A DNA stretch of 47,472 nucleotides from Christensenellaceae bacterium Phil1. GTDB taxonomy: Bacteria > Bacillota > Clostridia > Christensenellales > CAG-138. How positions within the stretch are numbered: position 1 is the first letter of the stretch; every line of letters begins with the position of its first letter. A program made the position numbers and the translations under genes. The stretch covers positions 1 to 47,472 of the forward strand of contig MSGS01000041.1 of assembly GCA_001940855.1 (NCBI GenBank), read 5' to 3'. Under the pieces are notes generated by a model, which worked only from the letters and a program-made list of their open reading frames with translations, ran no database searches and was not told where the DNA came from. This document shows, in pieces, positions 8,176 through 16,158 of this stretch.

Positions 8176-10274
8176 CCTATGAGCTTGTAATTGCCGAAAA
8201 GCCCAGCGTCGCCCGCAGTATTGCGGGTGTGCTGGGCGCGACGGAAAAACACGACGGCTATTTGCAGGGCGGCGGGTATATCGTGACGTGGTGCATCGGC
8301 CATCTTGTGAGTATGTGCGAGGCCGGGAGCTATGACGAGCGTTTCAAAAAGTGGCGCTATGAGGACTTGCCTATTCTCCCCGGCGAATGGAAGTACACCG
8401 TCCCCGCCGAGAAGAAAAAGCAGTTTAACGTTATCCGGGAGCTGACGCAGCGCCCCGACGTGACCGGCCTTGTCTGCGCCACCGACGCCGGGCGCGAGGG
8501 CGAGCTTATCTTCCGTTTCGTCTACCACATGACCGGCTGCAAAAAGCCCTTTTCCCGTCTTTGGATTAGTAGCATGGAGGACAGCGCCATCCGCGAGGGC
8601 TTCAAGCATCTACGTCCGGGCGGCGAGTATGACGCGCTCTATCAGTCGGCCATCTGCCGGGCAAAAGCGGATTGGCTTGTCGGCATCAACGCCACCCGGC
8701 TTTTCTCCGTGCTGTATCACAAAACGCTGAACGTGGGGCGGGTGCAAACGCCTACCCTCAATATGCTGGTGGAGCGCGACGGCAAAATCTCCACATTCAA
8801 GAAAGAGAAATATCATATCGCCCATATCCATGCGGGCGGCGCGGAAGCGGAGAGCGCGAGGATCTCCGACGCCGCCAAAGCGGGCGACCTCAAAACGGCT
8901 TGTGAAGCATCACAGGCCGTTTGTGTTTCCGTCAAGCGGGAGCAGAAAACCGAGCAGCCCCCCAAGCTCTTTGATTTGACGGGCTTGCAAAGAGAGGCGA
9001 ACCGGCTTTACGGCTTCACCGCCAAGCAGACCCTTGACTACGCACAGGGTCTATATGAAAAGCGGCTGCTGACCTATCCTCGCACGGACAGCCGCTATCT
9101 CACCGACGATATGGAGCAGACGGCGGCGGGCATCGTGGCGGGGCTTCTGCCCCTGCTGCCGTTCACACAGGGCGCGGAGCTGACGCCGGACGTGCGGCGC
9201 ATCCTTAACAGCGCAAAGGTTTCCGACCATCACGCGCTTATTCCCACGTCGGAGTTTTTGAAAACGGGCTTTTCCGGCCTTGCGGAGAGCGAAAGAAAGC
9301 TGATGTCCCTTGTCTGCTGTAAGCTGCTGTGCGCCGTCGCCGCGCCCCATGTCTACGAGGCGGTCACGGCCACCTTTGAATGTGCCGGGCAAGAGTTCAC
9401 GGCCAAGGGCAAGACCGTCCTTTGCGGAGGCTGGAAAGAGCTTGACCGCCGTTTCCGCGCTTCCGTGAAAACAGACCCCGACGAGGACGCGCCGGAGAGC
9501 GCGGCGCTGCCGGAGCTTAACGAGGGACAGAGCTATGCGGTTGACACCGCCAGCGTCACCGAGCATTTCACGGCACCCCCAAAACCCTTTACAGAGGACA
9601 CGCTACTTTCCGCTATGGAACGCGCCGGAGCAGAGGACACGCCAGACGATGCGGAGCGCAAGGGATTAGGCACACCGGCCACCCGCGCCGCCATCATCGA
9701 AAAGCTGGTGCAGGCCGGTTTTGCCGAGCGCCGAGGCAAGCAGCTCATTCCCACAAAGGACGGCGTAAATCTCGCTGTGGTGCTGCCGGAGGCGCTGACC
9801 TCCGCAGCCCTCACCGCCGAATGGGAAAGCAAGCTGACCGCTATCGCAAAGGGAGAGCTTGACCCCGGAGACTTCATGGACGGCATCGAGGTCATGACGC
9901 GGGAGCTGGTTTCGACCTACTCCCATATCTCCGAGGACGGCAAAAAACTGTTCCAGCCAGAGCGCAAGGAAATCGGCAAATGCCCCCGGTGCGGCAACCC
10001 CGTCTACGAGGGCAAGAAAAACTACTACTGCGCTGACCGCGCCTGTCAATTCGTCATGTGGAAGAATGACCGCTTTTTCGAGGAACGCAAGGCGGCGTTC
10101 ACCCCGAAAACCGCTGCCGCGTTGCTGAAAAGCGGCAAAGCGAGGATGAAAGGCCTGTATTCCGTCAAGACGGGCAAGACCTACGACGGCACGGTGCTTT
10201 TAGCTGATACGGGCGGGAAATACGTCAACTACCGCGTGGAGAGGAACGACAAAGGACTACCGCAGCAAGCATAG
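8172..10274 (+). CDS. topB: DNA topoisomerase III (type IA)
   Basis: This 700-residue enzyme relaxes and decatenates single-stranded DNA regions. The N-terminal Toprim domain begins with [10 protein letters not shown] and contains the metal-binding acidic region around ATDAGREGE. The active-site Tyr302 lies in the motif [10 protein letters not shown] zinc-ribbon-like C-terminus has four Cys between about residues 598 and 622. TopB homologues are standard in Tn1549-like elements, where they probably help process transferred DNA. The ATG overlaps the upstream stop (ATGA). The last codons (Pro-Gln-Gln-Ala-stop) lie inside the inverted repeat at 10259-10353, so that repeat is constrained by coding sequence at this copy. 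Confidence 0.96.
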   Translation: MTYELVIAEKPSVARSIAGVLGATEKHDGYLQGGGYIVTWCIGHLVSMCEAGSYDERFKKWRYEDLPILPGEWKYTVPAEKKKQFNVIRELTQRPDVTGLVCATDAGREGELIFRFVYHMTGCKKPFSRLWISSMEDSAIREGFKHLRPGGEYDALYQSAICRAKADWLVGINATRLFSVLYHKTLNVGRVQTPTLNMLVERDGKISTFKKEKYHIAHIHAGGAEAESARISDAAKAGDLKTACEASQAVCVSVKREQKTEQPPKLFDLTGLQREANRLYGFTAKQTLDYAQGLYEKRLLTYPRTDSRYLTDDMEQTAAGIVAGLLPLLPFTQGAELTPDVRRILNSAKVSDHHALIPTSEFLKTGFSGLAESERKLMSLVCCKLLCAVAAPHVYEAVTATFECAGQEFTAKGKTVLCGGWKELDRRFRASVKTDPDEDAPESAALPELNEGQSYAVDTASVTEHFTAPPKPFTEDTLLSAMERAGAEDTPDDAERKGLGTPATRAAIIEKLVQAGFAERRGKQLIPTKDGVNLAVVLPEALTSAALTAEWESKLTAIAKGELDPGDFMDGIEVMTRELVSTYSHISEDGKKLFQPERKEIGKCPRCGNPVYEGKKNYYCADRACQFVMWKNDRFFEERKAAFTPKTAAALLKSGKARMKGLYSVKTGKTYDGTVLLADTGGKYVNYRVERNDKGLPQQA

Positions 10275-10353
10275 GGAGTGTAGCCACACTCCCGACAACT
10301 CCCCGTCCGCATGGGCGGGGAGTTTGCTTGTTGGGATAATCCCAAACCCTTAT
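10259..10353 (+). repeat. Inverted repeat copy 1: oriT-like element with a copy-specific hairpin
   Basis: Two blocks, 37 bases (10259-10295) and 31 bases (10323-10353), are identical to the reverse complement of 17853-17889 and 17796-17826. The 27 bases between them form a hairpin with arms ACTCCCCG and CGGGGAGT that has no sequence match to the middle of the other copy, although that also forms a hairpin. Inside the blocks are two more palindromes: GGGAGTGT/ACACTCCC (10274-10293) and TTGGGATAATCCCAA (10331-10345). The central hairpin may also act as a terminator after topB, although no clean T-run follows it. Confidence 0.9.
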
Positions 10354-10381
10354 TTTTATTGAAAGGAGCGCATAAAAACAA

Positions 10382-13300
10382 ATGTCTTATACCTCATACG
10401 ACCATGACAAATTAGACCCCGCCGAAAATATGCGGATTGAGCGCCGTGTTTACTTTGAGAGCGGCAAAGCGGACATTTCCGCGCTTGCTGCCTTGCCGTT
10501 GGAGCGATTGCAGGCCATGCGCGAGGAAAGCGCGGCGGCAGAGCAGACGGTTTTTGAACGCCTGCAGGCGCAAGCCGTAGCATGGGAAGAACAGGCGGGA
10601 AAGACCCTTGAACTGGACAAAGCTATTGAGTACGCAAGGACACCCGCAGCGGAGCATACGGAAAATCAATGGCAAGCCGAGGAATACCGGCACGTTAGGA
10701 GCAATTCGGTTTATCTGATGGATTACCGTATCTCCGAAAACACCCGGTATGACAGGGACACGCAAAAATCCGTTCCGTATTCATGGACTTTGACGTGGAG
10801 CATCCGAACCAACGCCCCCGGCGGGTACAGACAGGCGCATATCGCCGGACAGGATAGGAAAGTTTTTGCCGATAAAGCGGCTATGGAAAAATATCTGAAT
10901 GGGCGTATCAAAACATACGACCGTCTGTTTACAGAGATTTCGCCGCCCATTCCGCAGGAACACGCCGAATATTTTAAGGTGAACGGGCAGCTTTTACCGG
11001 GCTACATCATAGAGGGAGAACAGCCGATGCAGCCCACCCCCGAAAAGGAAACTACCCCCACCGCACCGCAGGAAGCGGCGCAGGCCATTTACGCAGATGC
11101 GCCGCCCGCCGTGGCCACCGCGCAGCCCCCGGAGCCACAGCCGGTCACGCCCCTTGTACTGACCGGGCAGAACAACGCCGAGCGCATGAAAGAGATAACC
11201 GACAGGCTGGAGGCGGGCATACAGGCGCTTTTCAGCAGCGATCAGTATGCCGCCTATCTGAAAGCCATGTCCAAGTTCCACAATTACAGCTTCAATAATA
11301 CCCTGCTTATTATGATGCAGAAGCCGGACGCTTCCCTTATCGCGGGCTTTTCCAAATGGAAAACGGACTTTGACCGCAACGTGAAAAAGGGTGAAAAGGG
11401 CATCAAGATACTTGCCCCCGCGCCGTTCAAGGCAAAGCGCGAAGTGGAACGCATAGACCCGCAGACGCAGCAGCGCGTCACCGAACAGGTGGAAGTCACC
11501 GTACCCGCCTTTAAGCCCGTCACCGTTTTTGACGTTTCGCAGACAGAGGGCAAGGAGATACCCGATATTGCCGTGGAAGCACTCACCGGCGACGTGGAGC
11601 AATACAAAGACTTTTTCGCCGCCCTTGAAAAAACGTCCCCCGTGCCGGTTGCCTTTGAGCAGATAGAAAGCGGTGCAAACGGCTATTATCATCAAGTGGA
11701 AAAGCGAATTGCCATCCAAGAGGACATGAGCGAATTGCAGACGGTCAAGACCGCCATCCATGAGATAGCCCATGCCAAGCTCCACGCCATTGATAAGGAC
11801 GCGCCGGAGGAAGAACAGCAGCCCAAGGTTGACCGGCACACCCGCGAGGTGCAGGCCGAGAGCGTAGCCTATGCCGTCTGCCAGCATTACGGGCTGGACA
11901 CGTCGGACTATTCTTTCGGGTATATTGCCGGGTGGAGCAGCGGCAAGGAGCTATCCGAGCTAAAGGCTTCCCTTGAAACCATCCGCAGCGCCGCCAATGA
12001 GCTTATCACAGAGATTGACGGCCATTTTGCCGAGCTTCAGCAGCAGCGCGAGGCGGCAGATAAGCCCGCGCCGGTCATGGGGAACATCACGCCGGAGCAG
12101 CGGCAGGAAATGCGCGACGAGGTAAAGGCGACCTTGCAAATGCTTGTGGATGCGGATATGCAGCGGCAGGGCGAGGTCACACAAGGCACACGCGACGCCC
12201 TGCACACGCAGGGCTATGAGCTGCACGACGGACAGCTTTACAGAGCGCAGCCCGGCCATGAGGAATGGAGCGAACCCGCCACCGCCGAGAACGCGCCGGA
12301 TAACCCCGGCTTGCCGTCCGACAACGTGGGCGCGTATCTGTCCGACCAAATGCCGCCCCCGCAGGAATGGGAGGCCGCCTACCGGCTGGACGACGGCAAT
12401 TATCTGTATATGCAGATAACCGAAAGCGGCTATGACTATTCGATATTCGCCCCGGACTTCAAGGAGCTGGACGGCGGGCAGCTTGACGATAACAGTCTTT
12501 CCTTGCTTGCCGCCCGTGATAAAATCCTTGCTTCCCATGAGATAAAGCCATTCAAGATTGAAACGCTGTCCATGCCGGAGTTTATGCGGGCGCAGGAACA
12601 GGCAGCGGCGCACACGCCGCCGCTGATCGACACGCCGGAGCTTATGGCCGCAGAGCTTTTCACCGTGGCGCGGAGCTATGACCCGGAGTTTATGCAGAAG
12701 TACGCCGACAGGCAGGACGAACAGATAACCGCCACCGCAGCAGCCATCAAGGACGGCGACACCCTTGCTATGGAGGCTATGATGCAGCACATAAGCCAGG
12801 ACGAAAACACCCCCGCGCCCGTCCGCGCTCACGCCGCCGAGCTTATCCGGCGCATGGACGATTACAAGGAGCTGAACAACACCTATTCCATCTATCAGCT
12901 CAAAGGCGGCGAGGAATTGCGCGATTACCGATATGAGCCGCTTGACCGTTTGCAAATGCGCGGCCTTGCCGTGGACAGGGAAAACTATGAGCTTGTTTAC
13001 TCCGCGCCGCTGCATGATTTGGACACGCTGGAGGACATCTACCGCAAGTTCAACATCGACCATCCGGCAGACTTCACCGGCCATTCTCTTTCTATGTCCG
13101 ATATTGTGGTACTCAAACACGGCGACAGGCAGACCGCCCATTACTGCGACAGCTTCGGCTTTACCCAAGTGCCGCAGTTCTTCCAAGAACGCCAGCCGGA
13201 GCTTATTCCCGACAGGTATATGACGGGGGAGGCCATCCAAACGCCGCGCGGCAGATTTCATGTTACCGCCATGAGCCAAGAGCAGATACGGGCAGCCGGG

Positions 13301-13678
13301 TACAATTTTCATCACAGCTCCGAGGACGGCAAATATCTCATTATGGCGAATGGCACACGGGCTTTTGCAATACCGGCAGAGCAGCCGGAGCAGACAAACC
13401 CGCTGAAAACCGCCGAGGACAGCATAGAGCAGAACGACAACAATTTTGACGGGCGTATCAACAACACCCCGTCTGTGGGGGAGCTGGAAGCAAAGGTCAA
13501 GGCCGGGGAAGCGATTTCACTTACCGACCTTGCCGCCGCCGTCAAAAACGAGCGCAAGGTCGAGCGCAGCAAACCGCAGAAAAAGCCGTCCATCCGGGCG
13601 CAGCTCAAAGCTGACAAGGATGCGGCGGCCAAGCAAAAGGCGGCGCGGGAGAAGTCGCAGGACAGAGAAAGGGAGTGA
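10382..13678 (+). CDS. ArdC-like antirestriction / metallopeptidase / YodL-DUF4316 multidomain protein
   Basis: The 1098-residue protein combines several modules. Residues about 260-400 match the ArdC N-terminal single-stranded-DNA-binding domain (block SFNNTLLIMMQKPDASLIAG). Residues about 405-530 hold a zincin-like MPTase domain with HEIAH at 460-464 (His460, Glu461, His464). A Gln/Glu-rich linker follows. A YodL-type domain lies around residues 840-950, and the tail matches DUF4316 with the motif KPSIRAQL near residue 1060. ArdC proteins protect incoming single-stranded DNA from restriction, so a role in establishment after transfer is likely, but the peptidase target is unknown. The ATG at 10382 follows GAAAGGAG and opens a four-gene operon. 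Confidence 0.85.
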   Translation: MSYTSYDHDKLDPAENMRIERRVYFESGKADISALAALPLERLQAMREESAAAEQTVFERLQAQAVAWEEQAGKTLELDKAIEYARTPAAEHTENQWQAEEYRHVRSNSVYLMDYRISENTRYDRDTQKSVPYSWTLTWSIRTNAPGGYRQAHIAGQDRKVFADKAAMEKYLNGRIKTYDRLFTEISPPIPQEHAEYFKVNGQLLPGYIIEGEQPMQPTPEKETTPTAPQEAAQAIYADAPPAVATAQPPEPQPVTPLVLTGQNNAERMKEITDRLEAGIQALFSSDQYAAYLKAMSKFHNYSFNNTLLIMMQKPDASLIAGFSKWKTDFDRNVKKGEKGIKILAPAPFKAKREVERIDPQTQQRVTEQVEVTVPAFKPVTVFDVSQTEGKEIPDIAVEALTGDVEQYKDFFAALEKTSPVPVAFEQIESGANGYYHQVEKRIAIQEDMSELQTVKTAIHEIAHAKLHAIDKDAPEEEQQPKVDRHTREVQAESVAYAVCQHYGLDTSDYSFGYIAGWSSGKELSELKASLETIRSAANELITEIDGHFAELQQQREAADKPAPVMGNITPEQRQEMRDEVKATLQMLVDADMQRQGEVTQGTRDALHTQGYELHDGQLYRAQPGHEEWSEPATAENAPDNPGLPSDNVGAYLSDQMPPPQEWEAAYRLDDGNYLYMQITESGYDYSIFAPDFKELDGGQLDDNSLSLLAARDKILASHEIKPFKIETLSMPEFMRAQEQAAAHTPPLIDTPELMAAELFTVARSYDPEFMQKYADRQDEQITATAAAIKDGDTLAMEAMMQHISQDENTPAPVRAHAAELIRRMDDYKELNNTYSIYQLKGGEELRDYRYEPLDRLQMRGLAVDRENYELVYSAPLHDLDTLEDIYRKFNIDHPADFTGHSLSMSDIVVLKHGDRQTAHYCDSFGFTQVPQFFQERQPELIPDRYMTGEAIQTPRGRFHVTAMSQEQIRAAGYNFHHSSEDGKYLIMANGTRAFAIPAEQPEQTNPLKTAEDSIEQNDNNFDGRINNTPSVGELEAKVKAGEAISLTDLAAAVKNERKVERSKPQKKPSIRAQLKADKDAAAKQKAAREKSQDRERE

Positions 13679-13682
13679 CCGC

Positions 13683-14627
13683 ATGAATAAGTTTGAGAAC
13701 GTGGACGTGCTGCTGTCCCTTGAACGCATCATGCGGCAAAACACAGCCTTTTATCGGACGGATTTTGCGTATGACAAGGAGCTTTTGACAAAAGCGGCGG
13801 CCAGCCCCGACACCGCAGACAAGGCGCTGCTTTGGATGTCGCGCCCATCGGGGACGTACTGCTTCCGGGAGTGTGACACTTTTATCAAGGACACCCGGCA
13901 ATACAACACATGGAAGTTTTACGGAGAGCAGACCCACGATAAAATCCTTGCCTACGCCGTGGAACTTACCGGCATTGAGGACGGCACCGTGCGAGGCAAT
14001 CTCTATGAGCTGGATTATGGGGAGCATTTCCGGCACGTCAAAAATGAGGCGCTGCCTGCCGCCGCGATTACGCTTTACTATCAGTATGGGAACCGAGAGC
14101 AGCCCGCCGATCAGCGTTTCGACGGATACCCCGACCCGGAGTTTGGCGATTTCCTACGCTTTGAAACGCAGCCCAGCGACCCCGACGCTTTGCGCCGCGT
14201 TTTGCAAGCCGAGAAGCGCAGCCGGGAACAGTTGACGCCGGGCGACCTCGACGCGCATATTGCCGCTTTGCATGACAGCCGAATTGAAGCGGAAGCCCGG
14301 CGCGTCGTAGAGGAAATGAAAAGGCTTGACGCACCCAATAGCCCCAATAAGACGCATTTCATGGTGGAGCTGTCGCCACACTTCGTAGAAAGCGCGTCAA
14401 GCATGGACACCGACCGCCTGTTTTCTATGTTGCCATATAAGACGCTGAACTTTGCGACGCTCAAAAATCGGCGCGGCAGCTTTGCCATCGTCACAAAGGA
14501 CGAAAACCGCGACAAGGACGTGCGGCTGCCGCGCCCGTCCATCCGGGCGCAGCTTGCCGGGGACAAAGCAAAGACCACGCCCAAAAAGGCGGCGGCCAAG
14601 ATAAAAACAAACGATTTGGAGGTATGA
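13683..14627 (+). CDS. ICE protein of unknown function with a PSIRAQL tail
   Basis: I do not recognise a named domain in this 314-residue protein. It is soluble and mixed alpha/beta, without a signal peptide or membrane segment. Its end carries PSIRAQLAGDK followed by a Lys/Ala-rich stretch, almost the same short motif found at the tail of the preceding ArdC-like protein (KPSIRAQLKADK). That suggests a shared docking or regulatory tail. It starts four bases after the upstream stop and overlaps the TTRAP gene by four bases, so it is translated as part of the same operon. A longer reading that starts at 13446 inside the upstream gene has no ribosome site and is rejected. Confidence 0.8.
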   Translation: MNKFENVDVLLSLERIMRQNTAFYRTDFAYDKELLTKAAASPDTADKALLWMSRPSGTYCFRECDTFIKDTRQYNTWKFYGEQTHDKILAYAVELTGIEDGTVRGNLYELDYGEHFRHVKNEALPAAAITLYYQYGNREQPADQRFDGYPDPEFGDFLRFETQPSDPDALRRVLQAEKRSREQLTPGDLDAHIAALHDSRIEAEARRVVEEMKRLDAPNSPNKTHFMVELSPHFVESASSMDTDRLFSMLPYKTLNFATLKNRRGSFAIVTKDENRDKDVRLPRPSIRAQLAGDKAKTTPKKAAAKIKTNDLEV

Positions 14628-14845
14628 GCATGGAACGCTTTACCATTGAGGAAACAAACCTTATCTGCATCTACATATCCAGCAGCCGCAGGGCGGTCAT
14701 TGAGGGCATGAGCGAGGCGCTGCCCGATATGGACGCGGAAATGCGGGAGCTGGCCGGGCGCACCCTTGATAAGCTCCGCGCCATGAGCGACGCCGAGTTT
14801 GCCGAACAGACCTTTGACTTTACCGACGATGATGCAGGAGAATGA
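14624..14845 (+). CDS. Transposon-transfer assisting protein (TTRAP family)
   Basis: The 73-residue protein has the typical TTRAP opening (MERFTIEETNLICIY), a middle helix, and the closing motif LDKLRAMSDAEF. The family occurs in Tn916/Tn1549-like elements and is named for a presumed auxiliary role in transfer; no mechanism is established. Translation may start at ATG 14624, which overlaps the upstream stop, or at ATG 14630, two codons later, which gives MERF and better matches the family. The gene is the third in the operon that begins with the ArdC-like gene. Confidence 0.88.
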   Translation: MSMERFTIEETNLICIYISSSRRAVIEGMSEALPDMDAEMRELAGRTLDKLRAMSDAEFAEQTFDFTDDDAGE

Positions 14846-15011
14846 GGACGGCGGCGCTGCCGTCAACGAATGGGAGTTTTACGAGGACGACGCCGGGCAG
14901 ACGTGCTACAACGAAACGTGCCTGTCCTGCCGCCGTGATTGTAAACAGAGCTTCCGGGCGGCGCTGATACGCTGCCCCTGTTATGAGCGAGAAAAGCAGA
15001 TGCAGACCTAA
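14829..15011 (+). CDS. Small Cys-rich ICE protein
   Basis: This 60-residue reading frame overlaps the end of the TTRAP gene and lies just before a strong terminator. It has an acidic N-terminus (MMQENEDGG) and six Cys residues within about 30 residues, in pairs (CYNETC, CLSC, CPCY), suggesting a small metal-binding fold such as a zinc ribbon. I do not know a family name. ATG 14829 is chosen because the frame upstream lies in TTRAP. Similar short Cys-rich proteins often close this operon in related elements, which raises the likelihood that it is real. Confidence 0.55.
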   Translation: MMQENEDGGAAVNEWEFYEDDAGQTCYNETCLSCRRDCKQSFRAALIRCPCYEREKQMQT

Positions 15012-15020
15012 ACAGAGAAA

Positions 15021-15067
15021 CGCCGGGCGCGGTTGCCATTCGTGGCTCCGCGTCCGGCGCTTTTTTT
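15021..15067 (+). terminator. Rho-independent terminator of the ArdC-TTRAP operon
   Basis: Arms CGCCGG-G-CGCGG (15021-15032) and CCGCG-T-CCGGCG (15048-15059) pair around a 15-base loop with one mismatch and are followed by seven T (15061-15067). It ends the plus-strand operon and abuts the minus-strand HTH gene. Confidence 0.85.
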
Positions 15068-15074
15068 GCGTTCT

Positions 15075-15299
15075 TCAATTCTCCGGCGGTACAAACTCCA
15101 ACAAGTCGCTGATGTCGCACTCCAACACCGTGCATATCCGCGCCAGCACGTCGATGTCCAATCTGGTGATTTCGTTATTGCAATAGTGGTTGATTTGTGA
15201 ACGCTGCATTTCTGCGCGATGGCTCAACTTGTTTTTGCTAATGCCCGCTTTCTTGATAATCTCGTCCAGCTTGATACGGATTGTTCCGTAGCTCTCCAT
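15075..15299 (-). CDS. XRE/Cro-type helix-turn-helix transcriptional regulator
   Basis: The 74-residue protein is a minimal Cro/C1-type HTH. The recognition region (ISKNKLSHRAEMQRSQINHYCNN) and the following helix (ITRLDIDVLARICTVL) are the canonical five-helix fold of small regulators with XRE signatures. I chose ATG 15299 because AGGAG lies seven bases upstream; the ATG 24 bases earlier has no such site. It is divergent from the 79-residue gene at 15441, and the intergenic region contains a promoter and a palindromic site, so autoregulation and control of that gene are likely. Small HTH proteins with a divergent partner are typical control switches in these elements. Confidence 0.88.
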   Translation of the reverse strand: MESYGTIRIKLDEIIKKAGISKNKLSHRAEMQRSQINHYCNNEITRLDIDVLARICTVLECDISDLLEFVPPEN

Positions 15300-15344
15300 T
15301 CCATCACTCCTATTCCGTGCCAAACCGTGGGCGTTTTCTTTTGT

Positions 15345-15374
15345 TTGACAAGAATAGTCTATCCAAGATACAAT
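15345..15374 (+). promoter_or_regulatory. Sigma-A-type promoter for the gene at 15441
   Basis: TTGACA at 15345-15350 and TACAAT at 15369-15374 are separated by 18 bases. The predicted start site lies just before the palindrome at 15393-15408. Confidence 0.75.
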
Positions 15375-15392
15375 GGGCTTAAAAGTTCTAAT

Positions 15393-15408
15393 AAGTCTTG
15401 TTAGACTT
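15393..15408. promoter_or_regulatory. Palindromic operator candidate
   Basis: AAGTCTTGTTAGACTT is a perfect 6+6 inverted repeat with a 4-base centre, just downstream of the promoter. Bases 15393-15404 recur exactly at 22388-22399. Bases 15403-15415 recur inverted at 22381-22393. The obvious candidate ligand is the divergent HTH protein encoded at 15075-15299, but this is inference. Confidence 0.55.
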
Positions 15409-15440
15409 CTTGCACATCACAAGAGAGAGGAAGCAAAGAC

Positions 15441-15680
15441 ATGAAAAAGAAAATTGACGCCGTAAGAGCTATCCAAATAATTGCTATGAAAGAGGGCGTG
15501 ACCGTCGAGGAAGTACGAAAGCAAATAAAGCTCGCCATGCTTGCGGGGCTGTGCAATCAAGACCCCGTTATTCAAGCACGGTGGAAGAAAGTAACCTGTA
15601 AGGGCGAGGTGCCGACGCCGGAGGAATTGATAACCTATCTCGCAACGCACGTTGACGCTGGCATAGACCCATTCGCGTGA
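15441..15680 (+). CDS. Small ICE protein, possibly related to the Spo0A C-terminal domain
   Basis: This 79-residue protein begins MKKKIDAVRAIQIIA and ends in the stretch ARWKKVTCKGEVPTPEELITYLA. From memory this resembles the short clostridial proteins annotated as Spo0A C-terminal-domain-like, which are compact DNA-binding helical proteins; I would treat that as tentative. The RBS GAGAGAGG precedes the ATG by 10-15 bases. It is transcribed divergently from the HTH regulator across a promoter and operator-like palindrome, so the two probably form a regulatory pair. No membrane segment is present, and its target genes cannot be read from this window. Confidence 0.6.
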   Translation: MKKKIDAVRAIQIIAMKEGVTVEEVRKQIKLAMLAGLCNQDPVIQARWKKVTCKGEVPTPEELITYLATHVDAGIDPFA

Positions 15681-15763
15681 TAATAGGGCTCTTATATAGA
15701 AAAAGTAAAGCGCGTTTTCGGGGGTAAAGGTATAAACACCCTACCACCCCGCCGACAAGCACG

Positions 15764-15803
15764 AAAAAGCCCTGTATTGGCGCGGTTTTTCGGGGCTGCT
15801 TTT
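15764..15803 (-). terminator. Terminator downstream of the relaxase operon
   Basis: Read on the minus strand, AGCCC and GGGCT arms enclose about 25 bases and are followed by TTTTTC. It lies directly after the Cys-rich VLP gene, the last gene of the minus-strand mobilization operon. The stem is short, so strength is uncertain. Confidence 0.5.
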
Positions 15804-15804
15804 T

Positions 15805-16158
15805 CTACACATAACCCCTCTTTCGCCGCGCCCATTCCCGCTTGCTCTGACGCGCCCGCTTTGCGGCGCAGCCGGAACAATAAAGGCTGTTGTGCTTCGG
15901 CGGCGTGAAAAGCTCCCCGCACCCGGCGCAGCGTTTCGCGTTCCCGCGCTCCATGACCTCGGCGTACATCGTCCCATCCAGCGGGAGGACGGCAGCGCGA
16001 AACCACTTGCACAGCAGCGAATAGGAAATGCTTTGCACACAGACGCACGTTTCCCCGTCGTCCAGCGCGATACAGTTGCCATCATCATAATTGCAGCATT
16101 TATGTACCAGCTTCCGCATTTTGCGATACTGCTTATAATCCAATCTCGGTATGCTCAT
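15805..16158 (-). CDS. Cysteine-rich VLP domain protein
   Basis: The 117-residue product contains the family signature region WFRAAVLPLD (Val-Leu-Pro) and a C-terminal zinc-finger-like segment (CAGCGELFTPPKH, then CSGCAAKR) followed by an Arg/Lys-rich tail, with further Cys at the N-terminus (CCNYDDGNC). This matches the Cys_rich_VLP family, encoded just downstream of the relaxase in many Tn1549-like elements. Function is not established; the zinc-ribbon and basic tail would suit DNA or RNA binding. It overlaps the relaxase stop by four bases, so the two are co-translated. Confidence 0.82.
   Translation of the reverse strand: MSIPRLDYKQYRKMRKLVHKCCNYDDGNCIALDDGETCVCVQSISYSLLCKWFRAAVLPLDGTMYAEVMERGNAKRCAGCGELFTPPKHNSLYCSGCAAKRARQSKREWARRKRGYV

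Noticed and set aside
13446..14627. Longer start for the unknown ICE protein
   Set aside because: The extension lies in another frame of the ArdC-like gene, has no ribosome site, and the ATG at 13683 fits the operon spacing.
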